NCBI GenBank assembly: GCA_041653315.1
Contig: JBAZFO010000003.1
Span: 6,531-70,530 of the forward strand
DNA: 64,000 bases
Source: Candidatus Micrarchaeia archaeon
GTDB lineage: Archaea > Micrarchaeota > Micrarchaeia > Anstonellales > JAHKLY01
Reading direction: 5' to 3'
This document shows, piece after piece, positions 17,196-25,202 of the stretch (positions are counted from its first letter, which is position 1; the number at the start of each line of letters is the position of its first letter). A program made the position numbers and the translations under genes. The notes below the pieces were generated by a model, which was given only the letters and a program-made list of their open reading frames with translations, was not told the DNA's origin and ran no database searches.

Positions 17196-19310
17196 TTATT
17201 CCTCTTGTGTTTCATTTTGTGTTTCTTCTTCTATTGTTTCATTTTCTGCTTCTGTTTCATTTGTGTTTTCTCCTATTGCGTCTTCTAGTATTTCTTCTGC
17301 AGTTATTTCAATGAGTTTTAATTTTGCCTGCCTATCTGTAATTACACAAGTGTATAATGCATCATCAGAAGTTTCACCATTTATTTCTAAGATTTTGATT
17401 GTATATTGTCCTATTGTAAATGTTTCTCCTTCTTCTACTGCTCTTGTTGTTTCACTGCCGCCTTCCTCAAAAAATAATTCTGCTTCTTTGTCTGAAATTT
17501 CACATTTGTCATTTGCTTCTTGTGTTTTGAAGGTTATTGTGTTTAAACCTAATTTTAAATCACCAAAATCTTCATCTTCTCCTTCTTCAAATGTAAATTC
17601 TTCAGATATAGGTTCCATTATTTTTAATTCTGCTTTTTTATTTGATATATCACATCCATCTTCATCGTCATTTAATTCAACATCTGCTATAATATCTTCT
17701 AATTCTATTTCTATATTATCAACTTTTATTGAATCTCCTAACAAAACATCAGATTTAGATTTGCCATATTTTAAAGTTGCATCTTCTTTAATTAAGAAAC
17801 AAGCTGCTTCAACTTCAACATCTAATGAAACTTTTTCACTATTGATTACACATTTTTCTTGATCTTCATCATATTCAACATCAATATCAAATTCTTTTAC
17901 TAAGATAATGATATTATCTTTTCTTCCTGTTGTTTCACTATCTTCATCACCTAAAGTTAATTTATAATCGTCCTCTCCATCCTCGATTTCTAAAACTACT
18001 TTCATATTTGAGGCAGTACAATCACTTGAAGGTAAAGTTAATTTTAAAGTCACTTCTTCATTATCTATTTCACACGTTCCATTAACTGAATCTTCCATAT
18101 CTTCAGTTATTTCCATAACTTTTACTCTTTCTCCAGTTATGAAAACTTTTTCATCACCATAACCTAAAGTAAATGTTTCTGTTGTTAAATCTGGGAATAA
18201 TAATTGTAAATCAACTTCTCTGTTTGTTATTGTACATTCTTCATCATAAGTAGTTATTCTTAAAGTTACATTTTCATTTGTAATTTCACATTCTTCTTCA
18301 ATACATTCAATTTCTTGGCTTATGTCTGTTACTTGAACTCTTACTCTATTACTTACAAAACTTGAAGCTCCTTCATTTAATTCAAATGTATCTGTTCCAG
18401 AACCTTCTGGACTAACTTTTAATATCACAGATTCTGAAATAATTTCACAATCTTCAGTGCAATTTTCAGTTTCAGTATCTATTCTATATATTTCTATTTC
18501 AGTATCTTCATCTAAAGTTATATCTTCTCCTTCTTCAAATGTTTGAGTTTCAACATCAGTATCTGGAGCACCAATTTCTTGAGTAACATCTGTTATTCTA
18601 ATTGTATAATCTCCGGTTAATGAAGCTTGTTCCCCTTCATCTTTCGTTATTGTTACATCTGCCATATCTCCGATAGATACATCTTCTGTTATTGATTTTA
18701 CTTTTATTTTAATATCATTTTCTAATTCCTTAGTTTCTTGTTCATCATAAATATCTGAATTAGAAAATGCTTCAACAAATTCTGTTGTTGCTCCTATTGT
18801 TTCAACTTCAACATCTGTTCCTGTTGATAAAGTAGTTGAATCAGTAACTGGAACTACTACTTTCTTTGATGAAACATCTGAAGATTGAACATTAAGTTTT
18901 ATTTCCTTATTTTTTACTTCACATCCTTTTTTCTCAACACTAAAAATTTGATTTATATCTTCAATAAATAAAGCTAAATTATCAGATAGAACTTCTTGTC
19001 CTTGTTCTATTAAAGTAAATGTTTTGGATTCATTATCTTTAACTGCTTCTATTTTTATTTTTTCATCTGATATAATACATGTTCCATTATCATATTCTGC
19101 ATCTTCAGATATGCTTTTTACTAATAAATTCCACCCTTCTAAAGTTGTATTTTCTCCTTCTTTTAAACTTGTTGAAGTATCAATTGGAACACAAGTACAA
19201 TCTTCTTGTTGAATAAATCCTTCTGGACATTCACTTGGACAACCTTCCGGTCCTAAACATCCAAAAAACAGCATTGATATTAATAATAATCCTAGAATAT
19301 ATTGTTTCAT
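17196..19310 (-). CDS. Large repeat-containing surface lipoprotein
   Basis: A 704-residue secreted protein. The N-terminus has a signal peptide ending in a lipobox (LLISMLFFGC), then a Cys-rich linker. The rest is an array of about eleven units of 45-65 residues, each with a C-x-I-x-(N/D)-x-(E/K)-x-x-L-x-L strand (for example CIISDEKIKIE, CTITNREVDLQL, CDISNKKAELKI) and a following G-(D/E)-(E/D) turn. The composition is acidic with a Glu/Thr/Asn tail. It probably forms a chain of beta domains on the cell surface, adhesive or structural. Exact function unknown. The 32 TTT-rich bases upstream contain a TATA-like element. Confidence 0.75.
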   Translation of the reverse strand: MKQYILGLLLISMLFFGCLGPEGCPSECPEGFIQQEDCTCVPIDTSTSLKEGENTTLEGWNLLVKSISEDAEYDNGTCIISDEKIKIEAVKDNESKTFTLIEQGQEVLSDNLALFIEDINQIFSVEKKGCEVKNKEIKLNVQSSDVSSKKVVVPVTDSTTLSTGTDVEVETIGATTEFVEAFSNSDIYDEQETKELENDIKIKVKSITEDVSIGDMADVTITKDEGEQASLTGDYTIRITDVTQEIGAPDTDVETQTFEEGEDITLDEDTEIEIYRIDTETENCTEDCEIISESVILKVSPEGSGTDTFELNEGASSFVSNRVRVQVTDISQEIECIEEECEITNENVTLRITTYDEECTITNREVDLQLLFPDLTTETFTLGYGDEKVFITGERVKVMEITEDMEDSVNGTCEIDNEEVTLKLTLPSSDCTASNMKVVLEIEDGEDDYKLTLGDEDSETTGRKDNIIILVKEFDIDVEYDEDQEKCVINSEKVSLDVEVEAACFLIKEDATLKYGKSKSDVLLGDSIKVDNIEIELEDIIADVELNDDEDGCDISNKKAELKIMEPISEEFTFEEGEDEDFGDLKLGLNTITFKTQEANDKCEISDKEAELFFEEGGSETTRAVEEGETFTIGQYTIKILEINGETSDDALYTCVITDRQAKLKLIEITAEEILEDAIGENTNETEAENETIEEETQNETQEE

Positions 19311-19358
19311 ATAAAATCACCAATTTAAATATTATACTAAAATATTTAAATATAGTGT

Positions 19359-20237
19359 TTACTCTTTTTTAATGAAACATAATACAAAAATCATTATTCC
19401 AGTATATATAATTAATATATAATTCTTGTATGTCTCAGGTAAATAAATTAATAAAAGAAGGAATAATAATAAGAAAATTAAACCATAAAAATATTTTTTA
19501 GGAACTAATTTAAAAAGAATTTCAACTTTATCTAAATAAGAATTTTTATGTGCTTCTTCAAAATTTAAAGAGATATTAGTTAAACCTTGAAAATTCTCTG
19601 CAAATATAGTTTTTTCTAATTTATCAAAATATTCAAATATTTCCTCTTTATTATCCATAGTTATTGCTTTTAACTGCAATATCTCTTCTAATGAAAAAAT
19701 AACAGATTTTATTTCGGCCATTAAAGATGGATTTAAATCAGGCATATTTGCATCATTTAAAGTATTTTTTATTTTAATAAATTCTAATTTTAATTCTTTA
19801 ACTGATTTTTTAACTTCATCAAGATAAACTCCCCTATTTAAAGGATCATCTAACTTCTTTTTTGTTTTGATTATTAAATATTTTAAATAATCACTATATG
19901 AAAATCCATAATTCTTTTTAAAATAAGAAAGAAATAGTTTTAATGAAGGTCTTCCTATTTGGATATTTAAAAAGGCTAAAAATTTTTCTAAAATAAAACA
20001 AAATAAAAGTATTGAAAAAGTAAATAAAAATAATAAAAATACTGCACTCACTAAAGAAGTTAACACTATTAATATAACATTTTCTTCTAAAGTAAAATTA
20101 ACTAAATAATAAAGAATAAATACAAAACTTATTAAATATACAATACCATGCCACCATCTTCTAAAAGAAACTGCTGCTGAAATATCATCAAAAACTATAT
20201 CTCCATTATTTTTTGTTTTCATATTTAAACGCCCCAA
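19359..20237 (-). CDS. Hypothetical membrane protein with cytoplasmic helical domain
   Basis: A 292-residue protein with two hydrophobic segments near residues 30-85, a central charged helical region (about 110-235) and two more membrane segments at the C-terminus (YFYGLIFLLLFLLLLIYL and YILIIYTGIMIFVLCFI). No motif is recognised. A later ATG at residue 6 (MKTKNNGD) is an alternative start. It lies alone between the lipoprotein and the second AbiE unit. Confidence 0.6.
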   Translation of the reverse strand: MGRLNMKTKNNGDIVFDDISAAVSFRRWWHGIVYLISFVFILYYLVNFTLEENVILIVLTSLVSAVFLLFLFTFSILLFCFILEKFLAFLNIQIGRPSLKLFLSYFKKNYGFSYSDYLKYLIIKTKKKLDDPLNRGVYLDEVKKSVKELKLEFIKIKNTLNDANMPDLNPSLMAEIKSVIFSLEEILQLKAITMDNKEEIFEYFDKLEKTIFAENFQGLTNISLNFEEAHKNSYLDKVEILFKLVPKKYFYGLIFLLLFLLLLIYLPETYKNYILIIYTGIMIFVLCFIKKE

Positions 20238-20300
20238 ACCTTATTTGATATTTTTATTTTATATCTTCTTCTTTATAAATGTTTTGCTTTGTGTAAAAAA

Positions 20301-20327
20301 AAGTAAATAGCCTGCCTCAGACTCTGT
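20301..20327 (-). repeat. 27-bp direct repeat, left boundary of the second AbiE unit
   Basis: Exact match to 21969-21995. On the reverse strand it contains the 3' end of the C/D sRNA gene (end of guide, box D CTGA, closing stem). It is a displaced copy with no upstream sRNA part, as an attachment-site remnant would be. Confidence 0.9.
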
Positions 20328-20411
20328 TTGAATTATGTGTGAATAGACTAACCTACATTGTTTATTTAACTTAATTTTGTAATAATATCTTTTCCTTCAT
20401 AAAATTAGTTC

Positions 20412-20438
20412 AAAAAGTGTCATTTAATGACACTTTTT
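20412..20438. promoter_or_regulatory. Palindromic operator upstream of the AbiE-like operon
   Basis: A perfect inverted repeat with arms AAAAAGTGTCATT and AATGACACTTTTT. It lies just upstream of a TATA-like TTTTTATATTAG at about 20456, itself 30 bases before the antitoxin start. AbiEi-type antitoxins autorepress by binding such repeats, so this is its probable operator. Confidence 0.7.
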
Positions 20439-20485
20439 AAAAAGAAATAGAAAGGTTTTTATATTAGTAAGTAATAAACATATCT

Positions 20486-21082
20486 ATGAAAAATATAATT
20501 AAAATTTATGAAGCACTGATTAATCGAAAATCAAAAATATGTCATAGAAAAGAAATTATTGATATAATCAAAGAATATAATAAAAAATTTGGGAAAGTAA
20601 ACATTAAAAACACGCTAAAATATCTTTCAAGACATAAATATACTATACGAGTATTCAAAAAGTTCTATTATATAAATTCATTAGATGAAAAGGAGCGTAA
20701 ATTTTGTTTATTTGAAGATAGAGAATTATTATTTTCTGTATTAAACAAACTCGATATTAAATGGTATGTTGGACTTAACTCTGCTTTATACATTTCTGGA
20801 GAAATTTGGCAAATACCAAACATATTGACAATAGTAAACAACAAAATAAGTGGAAAAAAATCAATACTTGGAATTACTGTTAGATTCTTCAAAATAAAAG
20901 AATCTTTAATTTTCGGCCTTAAGACAAAAAAAACTAAAAATAAAATTAAATTTTATTACTCTAATCCCTCAAAAACTTATTTAGATTTAGTATATTTCAA
21001 ACAATCTAAAAAAATTATTTTAAAGGAAAAAACTAAAAATTATCTTAAGAGGTATCCAAAATGGCTCAAAAAATTAATATAA
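20486..21082 (+). CDS. AbiEi-like antitoxin / transcriptional autoregulator
   Basis: A 198-residue protein with an N-terminal DNA-binding domain (ICHRKEIIDIIKEYN ... NTLKYLSRHKYTIRVFKKFYYIN) followed by WYVGLNSALYISGEIWQIPN and VRFFKIKE, the AbiEi layout. It overlaps the toxin start by 22 bases. Antitoxin first is the usual gene order, unlike the pair at 11.6-12.8 kb. A palindromic operator lies 48-74 bases upstream. Confidence 0.8.
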   Translation: MKNIIKIYEALINRKSKICHRKEIIDIIKEYNKKFGKVNIKNTLKYLSRHKYTIRVFKKFYYINSLDEKERKFCLFEDRELLFSVLNKLDIKWYVGLNSALYISGEIWQIPNILTIVNNKISGKKSILGITVRFFKIKESLIFGLKTKKTKNKIKFYYSNPSKTYLDLVYFKQSKKIILKEKTKNYLKRYPKWLKKLI

Positions 21083-21978
21083 ATAAATACATTGCAGAGG
21101 TCAAAAGGAATCTTGGAATAAAAGTTTCAGATGAAATAATTGAAAAAGACCTGCTTCTGACTATTATTTTAGGGGAGTTTGAAAAGCTCGGGCTTGGAAA
21201 AGAACTTATTTTTAAAGGAGGAACTCTTTTATCGAGAAATTATTTGAATTACCATCGATTTTCTGAAGATTTGGATTTTGTTCATCATAAATCCAATAAA
21301 TTAAGAAAAATGAAAAGAAGAACAAGAGAAAAGGAAATTAAAAAATTCATAGATTCATTTGTTCCAAAAATATATACATTAGCTGAAAACCTTGAACTTA
21401 TATTTAGTAAAAATAGAAGTGATACAAAATTCTGTACTATTCTTCATGGAAGGACAGTATATATTTTCAGAATGTATTATTCTAACTCTAGATTTATAAA
21501 AATTGAGATTAATTTTATAGAAAAAATTATTCACAAACCAGTAAAAATTTCAATAAAAACAATAACTGATCTTTTTGATTCAAAAGAACTTGTGTTCAGT
21601 CTTGGGCTTGATATTCAAAACTTTAATATAAAAAGCTATTCTATAAATGAAATACTCATTGAAAAATACAGGGCAATTTTAACAAGAAAAGACTTAAAAG
21701 AAAGGGATTTGTTTGATTTATTTTTTATTCCAAATTCTCTTTCAATAAAAAAATCTGAAATAATACAAAAAATAAGTGCTTCATCATTAATAAAACGGGA
21801 TCTTAATAAACTAATAGAAAAAAAACTTACTTTACTTGAAAAAAACAATTTTTTTGAGAGTGATGAAAATATGGAATACCTAGCAATCGCTAATTATGAT
21901 AAAAAGAAATTTGAAAAATTTAAGGAAAAAATAAAACCAAAACTAATAGAAATTTGCAAGACATTTTTAAGTAAATAG
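21061..21978 (+). CDS. AbiEii-like nucleotidyltransferase toxin
   Basis: A 305-residue protein with LIFKGGTLLSRNYLNYHRFSEDLDFV near residues 43-70, the G-G-T-x-L-S and S-E-D-x-D signature of AbiEii/DUF1814 toxins, and a later NEILIEKYRAILTRKDLKERDLFDLFF helix with the conserved K/R-D. It would modify RNA, probably tRNA, when free of the antitoxin. The last three codons lie within the 27-bp direct repeat. Confidence 0.9.
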   Translation: MAQKININKYIAEVKRNLGIKVSDEIIEKDLLLTIILGEFEKLGLGKELIFKGGTLLSRNYLNYHRFSEDLDFVHHKSNKLRKMKRRTREKEIKKFIDSFVPKIYTLAENLELIFSKNRSDTKFCTILHGRTVYIFRMYYSNSRFIKIEINFIEKIIHKPVKISIKTITDLFDSKELVFSLGLDIQNFNIKSYSINEILIEKYRAILTRKDLKERDLFDLFFIPNSLSIKKSEIIQKISASSLIKRDLNKLIEKKLTLLEKNNFFESDENMEYLAIANYDKKKFEKFKEKIKPKLIEICKTFLSK

Positions 21979-21995
21979 CCTGCCTCAGACTCTGT
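21969..21995 (-). repeat. 27-bp direct repeat, right boundary of the second AbiE unit (sRNA 3' end)
   Basis: Identical to 20301-20327. This copy is continuous with the complete C/D sRNA gene and also holds the toxin stop codon, so the AbiE unit spans about 20328-21995. Confidence 0.9.
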
Positions 21996-22047
21996 CAGCC
22001 TTCTCATCGCATTTCTGCTAAACGGTTGTTCATGTCATCATCGGCTT
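21980..22047 (-). ncRNA. C/D box guide RNA
   Basis: About 66 nt on the reverse strand. A GCC/GGC terminal stem (22045-22043 with 21984-21982) encloses a perfect box C ATGATGA (22041-22035) and box D CTGA (21988-21985). Internal boxes are C' GCGATGA (22010-22004, one mismatch) and D' CAGA (22017-22014). The probable guides are ACAACCGTTTAG before D' and GGCTGACAGAGT before D, which would direct 2'-O-methylation five bases upstream of each D box in rRNA or tRNA. A TATA-like TATATTAT lies close upstream. All four boxes at correct spacing make this convincing. Confidence 0.75.
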
Positions 22048-22125
22048 TGTCTATAATATACGAACATTTCTGCGCATAATATCATAGACAATTATATTTA
22101 TGCTTTTTCCCTTTATAAATATTAC

Positions 22126-23028
22126 CTATTGATTTAATTTTATTTCTCTTAAAACTTCTTTTGTTTTTTCTATTAAATTCTGTGCTTTTTCTTCTCCTTT
22201 TACTGTAAAAACTCCTACACGCTTATGGCCTCCTCCACCATATTGTTCTGCATAAGCGCCCGCATTAAAATCAGTATCAACATCTTTTCTAAACATATTA
22301 TAAGAAACATTTATTTTTATTAAATTTGGATTTTTTTGACTTTGATAAATTATAATCCCAAAAGGAATTTTAGAATGTAACGCATGAACTAAAAATTTTC
22401 CAATTTTTGGAGCTTGTCTCCCTCCTCTCATATCTAAAACAAAAAATTTATTATCTTCAACTTCAGACCAAGCTTCTATTATATCTTTATAAAATTCAAT
22501 ATCCTTTAATATTATTTCAGCATTATCTTTAACTTCAGGAATTTCTAAAATTTCTTCTGGTTTTTTAAAAGAAAGCCAATTAACCATTTTTAATAAATAC
22601 TTATCAGTTTCCCAAGGTTTATCATAAACAATACTTGAAAATGCAATTAATATATACCCTTTTGGTTCTAACACATCTTCAATTTCATATTCTGCACTAT
22701 CAATTTTATTTGTAATCTCTATTAATTCTCTATATTTATCTAAATAAGGATTTTCATAATAATTATAAATCACTTGGGCACAGCTTTTTTCTAGAGCAAA
22801 AGATCCTTCAAATTTTAAACTTATTCTATTTGTTGTATGGTGATCAAACCACATCCCACATTTTTTATGATAAGGCAAATCAGAAATCACATCATATTTA
22901 GTAACGAACACTTTATTTCTAATTACTGAATTTGGAGTAGTAAAAACTATTTTATCAATATCTTCAACATCTTTCAATAAAACAGCACATACAACCCCAT
23001 CAAAATCTCTATGTGTTAATAATCTCAT
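22126..23028 (-). CDS. DHH/DHHA1 family phosphoesterase
   Basis: A 300-residue protein. The metal-binding motifs are HRDFDGVVCAVLL (residues 6-18), WFDHHTTN (about 80-87) and a later DSAEYE; the C-terminal DHHA1 domain ends with YGGGGHKRVGVF. Family members hydrolyse short RNAs (nanoRNase), cyclic dinucleotide products or polyphosphate; the substrate here cannot be told. It is a single gene with an ATG preceded by AT-rich promoter sequence. Confidence 0.88.
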   Translation of the reverse strand: MRLLTHRDFDGVVCAVLLKDVEDIDKIVFTTPNSVIRNKVFVTKYDVISDLPYHKKCGMWFDHHTTNRISLKFEGSFALEKSCAQVIYNYYENPYLDKYRELIEITNKIDSAEYEIEDVLEPKGYILIAFSSIVYDKPWETDKYLLKMVNWLSFKKPEEILEIPEVKDNAEIILKDIEFYKDIIEAWSEVEDNKFFVLDMRGGRQAPKIGKFLVHALHSKIPFGIIIYQSQKNPNLIKINVSYNMFRKDVDTDFNAGAYAEQYGGGGHKRVGVFTVKGEEKAQNLIEKTKEVLREIKLNQ

Positions 23029-23068
23029 ACTTATTATTAAATAGTAGAAATAAATAAAAAATAGCGTA

Positions 23069-23176
23069 TTACTTTTTTGGATTAATATCTTTAAAATAAG
23101 ATCTTCTTCCTAATTTTTCCTTTTTTGTATCTTGTTTTTTTTCTCCTTCAGAATCTGTTCCATCCCAAAAAATCAT
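23069..23176 (-). CDS. Possible small basic protein (35 residues)
   Basis: From the ATG at 23176, preceded by GGTGATAAT, the frame reads MIFWDGTDSEGEKKQD and ends KDINPKK. A longer version would run into tRNA-Glu, so it is rejected. The ribosome binding site is good but the product is short and unlike known proteins. Confidence 0.35.
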   Translation of the reverse strand: MIFWDGTDSEGEKKQDTKKEKLGRRSYFKDINPKK

Positions 23177-23216
23177 ATTATCACCAATTAATTTATTTAA
23201 CATAAAAATATAAAAA

Positions 23217-23459
23217 TGCTCCGGCCGGGATTTTCTCCCAGTTGGCTTTTTTGCGCCAGCCAAGGTTTTGAATTCTCGAGCCTACAGGGTTCTTTTCTTT
23301 CCCTGGGGTTTCTTTTCTTACAAGAAAAGAAAGGCCACCCGGGTCGCCAGGGATCTCCAAATTTTCTTTTTCTTTCCCAAGGGTTTCTTTTTCTTTTCAA
23401 AAAAGAAAAAGAAAGGCTTTGAGAGCCTGGTATCCTTGACCGGACTAGACGACCGGAGC
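23217..23459 (-). tRNA. tRNA-Glu(CTC) with three introns, two of them in the T-loop
   Basis: Acceptor strands GCTCCGG/CCGGAGC, anticodon loop CTCTCAA, anticodon stem CCAGG/CCTGG and T-stem CCGGG/CCCGG are all present. Intron 1 (23352-23418, 67 nt) is at the usual anticodon site, with a textbook bulge-helix-bulge: helix TCTC/GAGA, bulges AAA and TCC. Intron 2 (about 23272-23336, 65 nt) follows T54, and intron 3 (about 23232-23267, 36 nt) follows TTCAA; the piece between them is only 4-5 nt. Removing all three leaves a perfect 75-nt tRNA. The exact borders of introns 2 and 3 are inferred from the mature fold. CCA is not encoded. Confidence 0.88.
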
Positions 23460-23573
23460 TTTACGAATGTAATGAGTAAAGCGAGGTCTTTTTGCAACAG
23501 CAAAACAGACCGGAGCAAACGAACGTTAGTGAGTTTGTGAGGTCTTTTTGACAAAGTCAAAACAGACCGGAGC
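23460..23573 (-). repeat. tRNA-Glu leader: two 57-nt units repeating the acceptor 5' strand
   Basis: GCTCCGGTC, the first nine bases of tRNA-Glu, recurs at 23516 and 23573 (reverse strand), exactly 57 and 114 bases upstream of the gene start. Each copy is followed by a hairpin closed by GGTCT/AGACC with inner TTTTG/CAAAA, then by a second hairpin reaching the next copy. The complement strand of each hairpin could pair with either neighbouring acceptor copy. Confidence 0.8.
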
Positions 23574-23594
23574 AAAAAATACAATTTTATTTAA

Positions 23595-23605
23595 TTATAT
23601 AAAGG
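23595..23605 (-). promoter_or_regulatory. TATA box of the tRNA-Glu leader
   Basis: Reverse-strand CCTTTATATAA is centred about 26 bases before the first acceptor copy at 23573. This spacing would start transcription at that copy, so the leader repeats are probably transcribed with the tRNA. Confidence 0.55.
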
Positions 23606-23726
23606 ATAATTTAAAAAAATACCTAAAAACAAAAAAAGCAAAAGTTAGAATATTTTTATAAATGTTGTGGTTGTTTATTAAAGTATAAAATCAAATCATG
23701 AACTAATAAAAAGAGGTGAAAAACAC

Positions 23727-24407
23727 ATGACAGATTTTGTAAACGCAATAACTAAACCCTTTTCAGATATGAAAAGTTTAGGTATAGGAATAGTATTAGG
23801 GGCAATACCTATTGTAAATATGTTAACAATAAACGGATTTGGATTAAACTGTGCAAAACACGCAGAGAAAAAAACATTACCAAAATGGGAAAATATTGTA
23901 GATCATATAACAAAAAGTATTATGGGAGCAATAGCTAGTTTTGTATACTTACTTCCAGCAATAATAGTTGGTGCTATATTTATGGCAACAATTTTAATGA
24001 GTGTATTAACTTCAGCAACAAGTGGAGTAACTGATCCTATGGCTTTAATAAATTCAGTTCTTACTGGCGGGATTATTGGTGTAATATTATTTGTTATCCT
24101 AGCCTTATTAGCTGTATTTTTAATTCCCTTAGCATTAACAAGATATGTATTAAAAGATAAATTCGGTGAAGCATTTGCATTCGGAAAAATAATAAAAAGA
24201 GCTTTAACTGGAGAATATATTATTACTTGGATAGTATATATAATCTATGCAATAGTATTATCAGTAATATTATCTATAATTTCAGGAATATTAATGATGG
24301 TACCAGCAATAGGATTTATATTAGGAATGTTAATATCTGGATTAGGTACATATCTAATAGCAGTAAGTGGATATACAATGTTTGGACAAATAAAATGGAA
24401 AGATTAA
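23727..24407 (+). CDS. DUF4013-type membrane protein
   Basis: A 226-residue protein with about five hydrophobic segments. It begins with an amphipathic NAITKPFSDMKSLGIGIVLGAIPIVNMLTINGFGL, then KHAEKKTLPKWEN before the next membrane span, the pattern of DUF4013 proteins. AGAGGTGAAAAACACATG gives the start. The function is unknown. Confidence 0.8.
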   Translation: MTDFVNAITKPFSDMKSLGIGIVLGAIPIVNMLTINGFGLNCAKHAEKKTLPKWENIVDHITKSIMGAIASFVYLLPAIIVGAIFMATILMSVLTSATSGVTDPMALINSVLTGGIIGVILFVILALLAVFLIPLALTRYVLKDKFGEAFAFGKIIKRALTGEYIITWIVYIIYAIVLSVILSIISGILMMVPAIGFILGMLISGLGTYLIAVSGYTMFGQIKWKD

Positions 24408-24423
24408 GTTCTTTCTCCTTTTT

Positions 24424-25131
24424 TTATTTTTTAAATTTAAAATAAACTCTTCTATTATTTTTTCCTTTATTTTTTAATTCAATAATCTCTATTTTTGGAA
24501 TTTCCTTTAAATTTTTAACATGGCAGCCACCATCTGCTTGTGTATCAATCTCTCCTATTTTAACGATTCGTAATTCATTGACTTCTGGAGGCAAAACACT
24601 TGTTAATTTTACCATGCCTGGTATTTTAAGCGCTTCTTCACGAAGCATATAAAAAATACTTACTGGAATATCTGAACCAAAATAAGAATTTACTTTTTCA
24701 ACTTGATTCTCTAAAATAGACCTATCAAAATTTTCCAAATCAAAATCAAAACGAGTTTTATCTAATTCAATTTGATTTCCTGTAATTAAAGCACCAGTAT
24801 CTGTATTTAACGTTCCTGCCAATACATGTGCAGCAGTATGATAACTCATTAAGAGATACCTTCTATCCCAATCTAAAATACAATTTATAGAATCTTCTTT
24901 TTTCAAACCTTCCCTATCAACATAATGAATAACTTTCCCTTCTTCTTTCATAACTTTAATAACAATAAACTCCTCATTTCCCCTTATAATTTTTCCAATA
25001 TCACAAGGAACTCCTCCTCCTTGCGGATAAAAAATAGTCTGATTTAAAATAATTTTACAATTATCAACTTCTTCAACAATAGCTTCACATTGTTTAAGAT
25101 AAGAATCATCCATATATAATAATTTAGTCAT
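24424..25131 (-). CDS. alaX: Alanyl-tRNA editing protein AlaX
   Basis: A 235-residue stand-alone homologue of the AlaRS editing domain that hydrolyses Ser-tRNA-Ala. The start at 25131 (MTKLLYMDDSYLK) has AGGTGATTTTT upstream; a GTG nine bases earlier is less likely. It shows FYPQGGGVPCDIG (about 35-47), the zinc histidines in SYHTAAHVLAG (about 98-108) and the CHVKNLKEI cysteine-histidine pair (about 208-212). It complements the complete alaS encoded 1.6 kb away. Confidence 0.93.
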   Translation of the reverse strand: MTKLLYMDDSYLKQCEAIVEEVDNCKIILNQTIFYPQGGGVPCDIGKIIRGNEEFIVIKVMKEEGKVIHYVDREGLKKEDSINCILDWDRRYLLMSYHTAAHVLAGTLNTDTGALITGNQIELDKTRFDFDLENFDRSILENQVEKVNSYFGSDIPVSIFYMLREEALKIPGMVKLTSVLPPEVNELRIVKIGEIDTQADGGCHVKNLKEIPKIEIIELKNKGKNNRRVYFKFKK

Positions 25132-25202
25132 AAAAATCACCTAATAACAATTTATTCAAATATACTTAAAAATGTTCTAGCATAAATACTTTTGGTGATT
25201 TA

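Noticed and set aside
23460..23573. CRISPR-like repeat array
   Set aside because: Only two leader units plus the tRNA, the repeated part is the tRNA acceptor strand, the intervening sequence is itself structured, and no cas gene is near.
23197..23584. Several overlapping open frames on both strands
   Set aside because: They arise from the purine/pyrimidine arms of the tRNA-Glu introns and the leader repeats; the products are low-complexity and overlap a clear tRNA.
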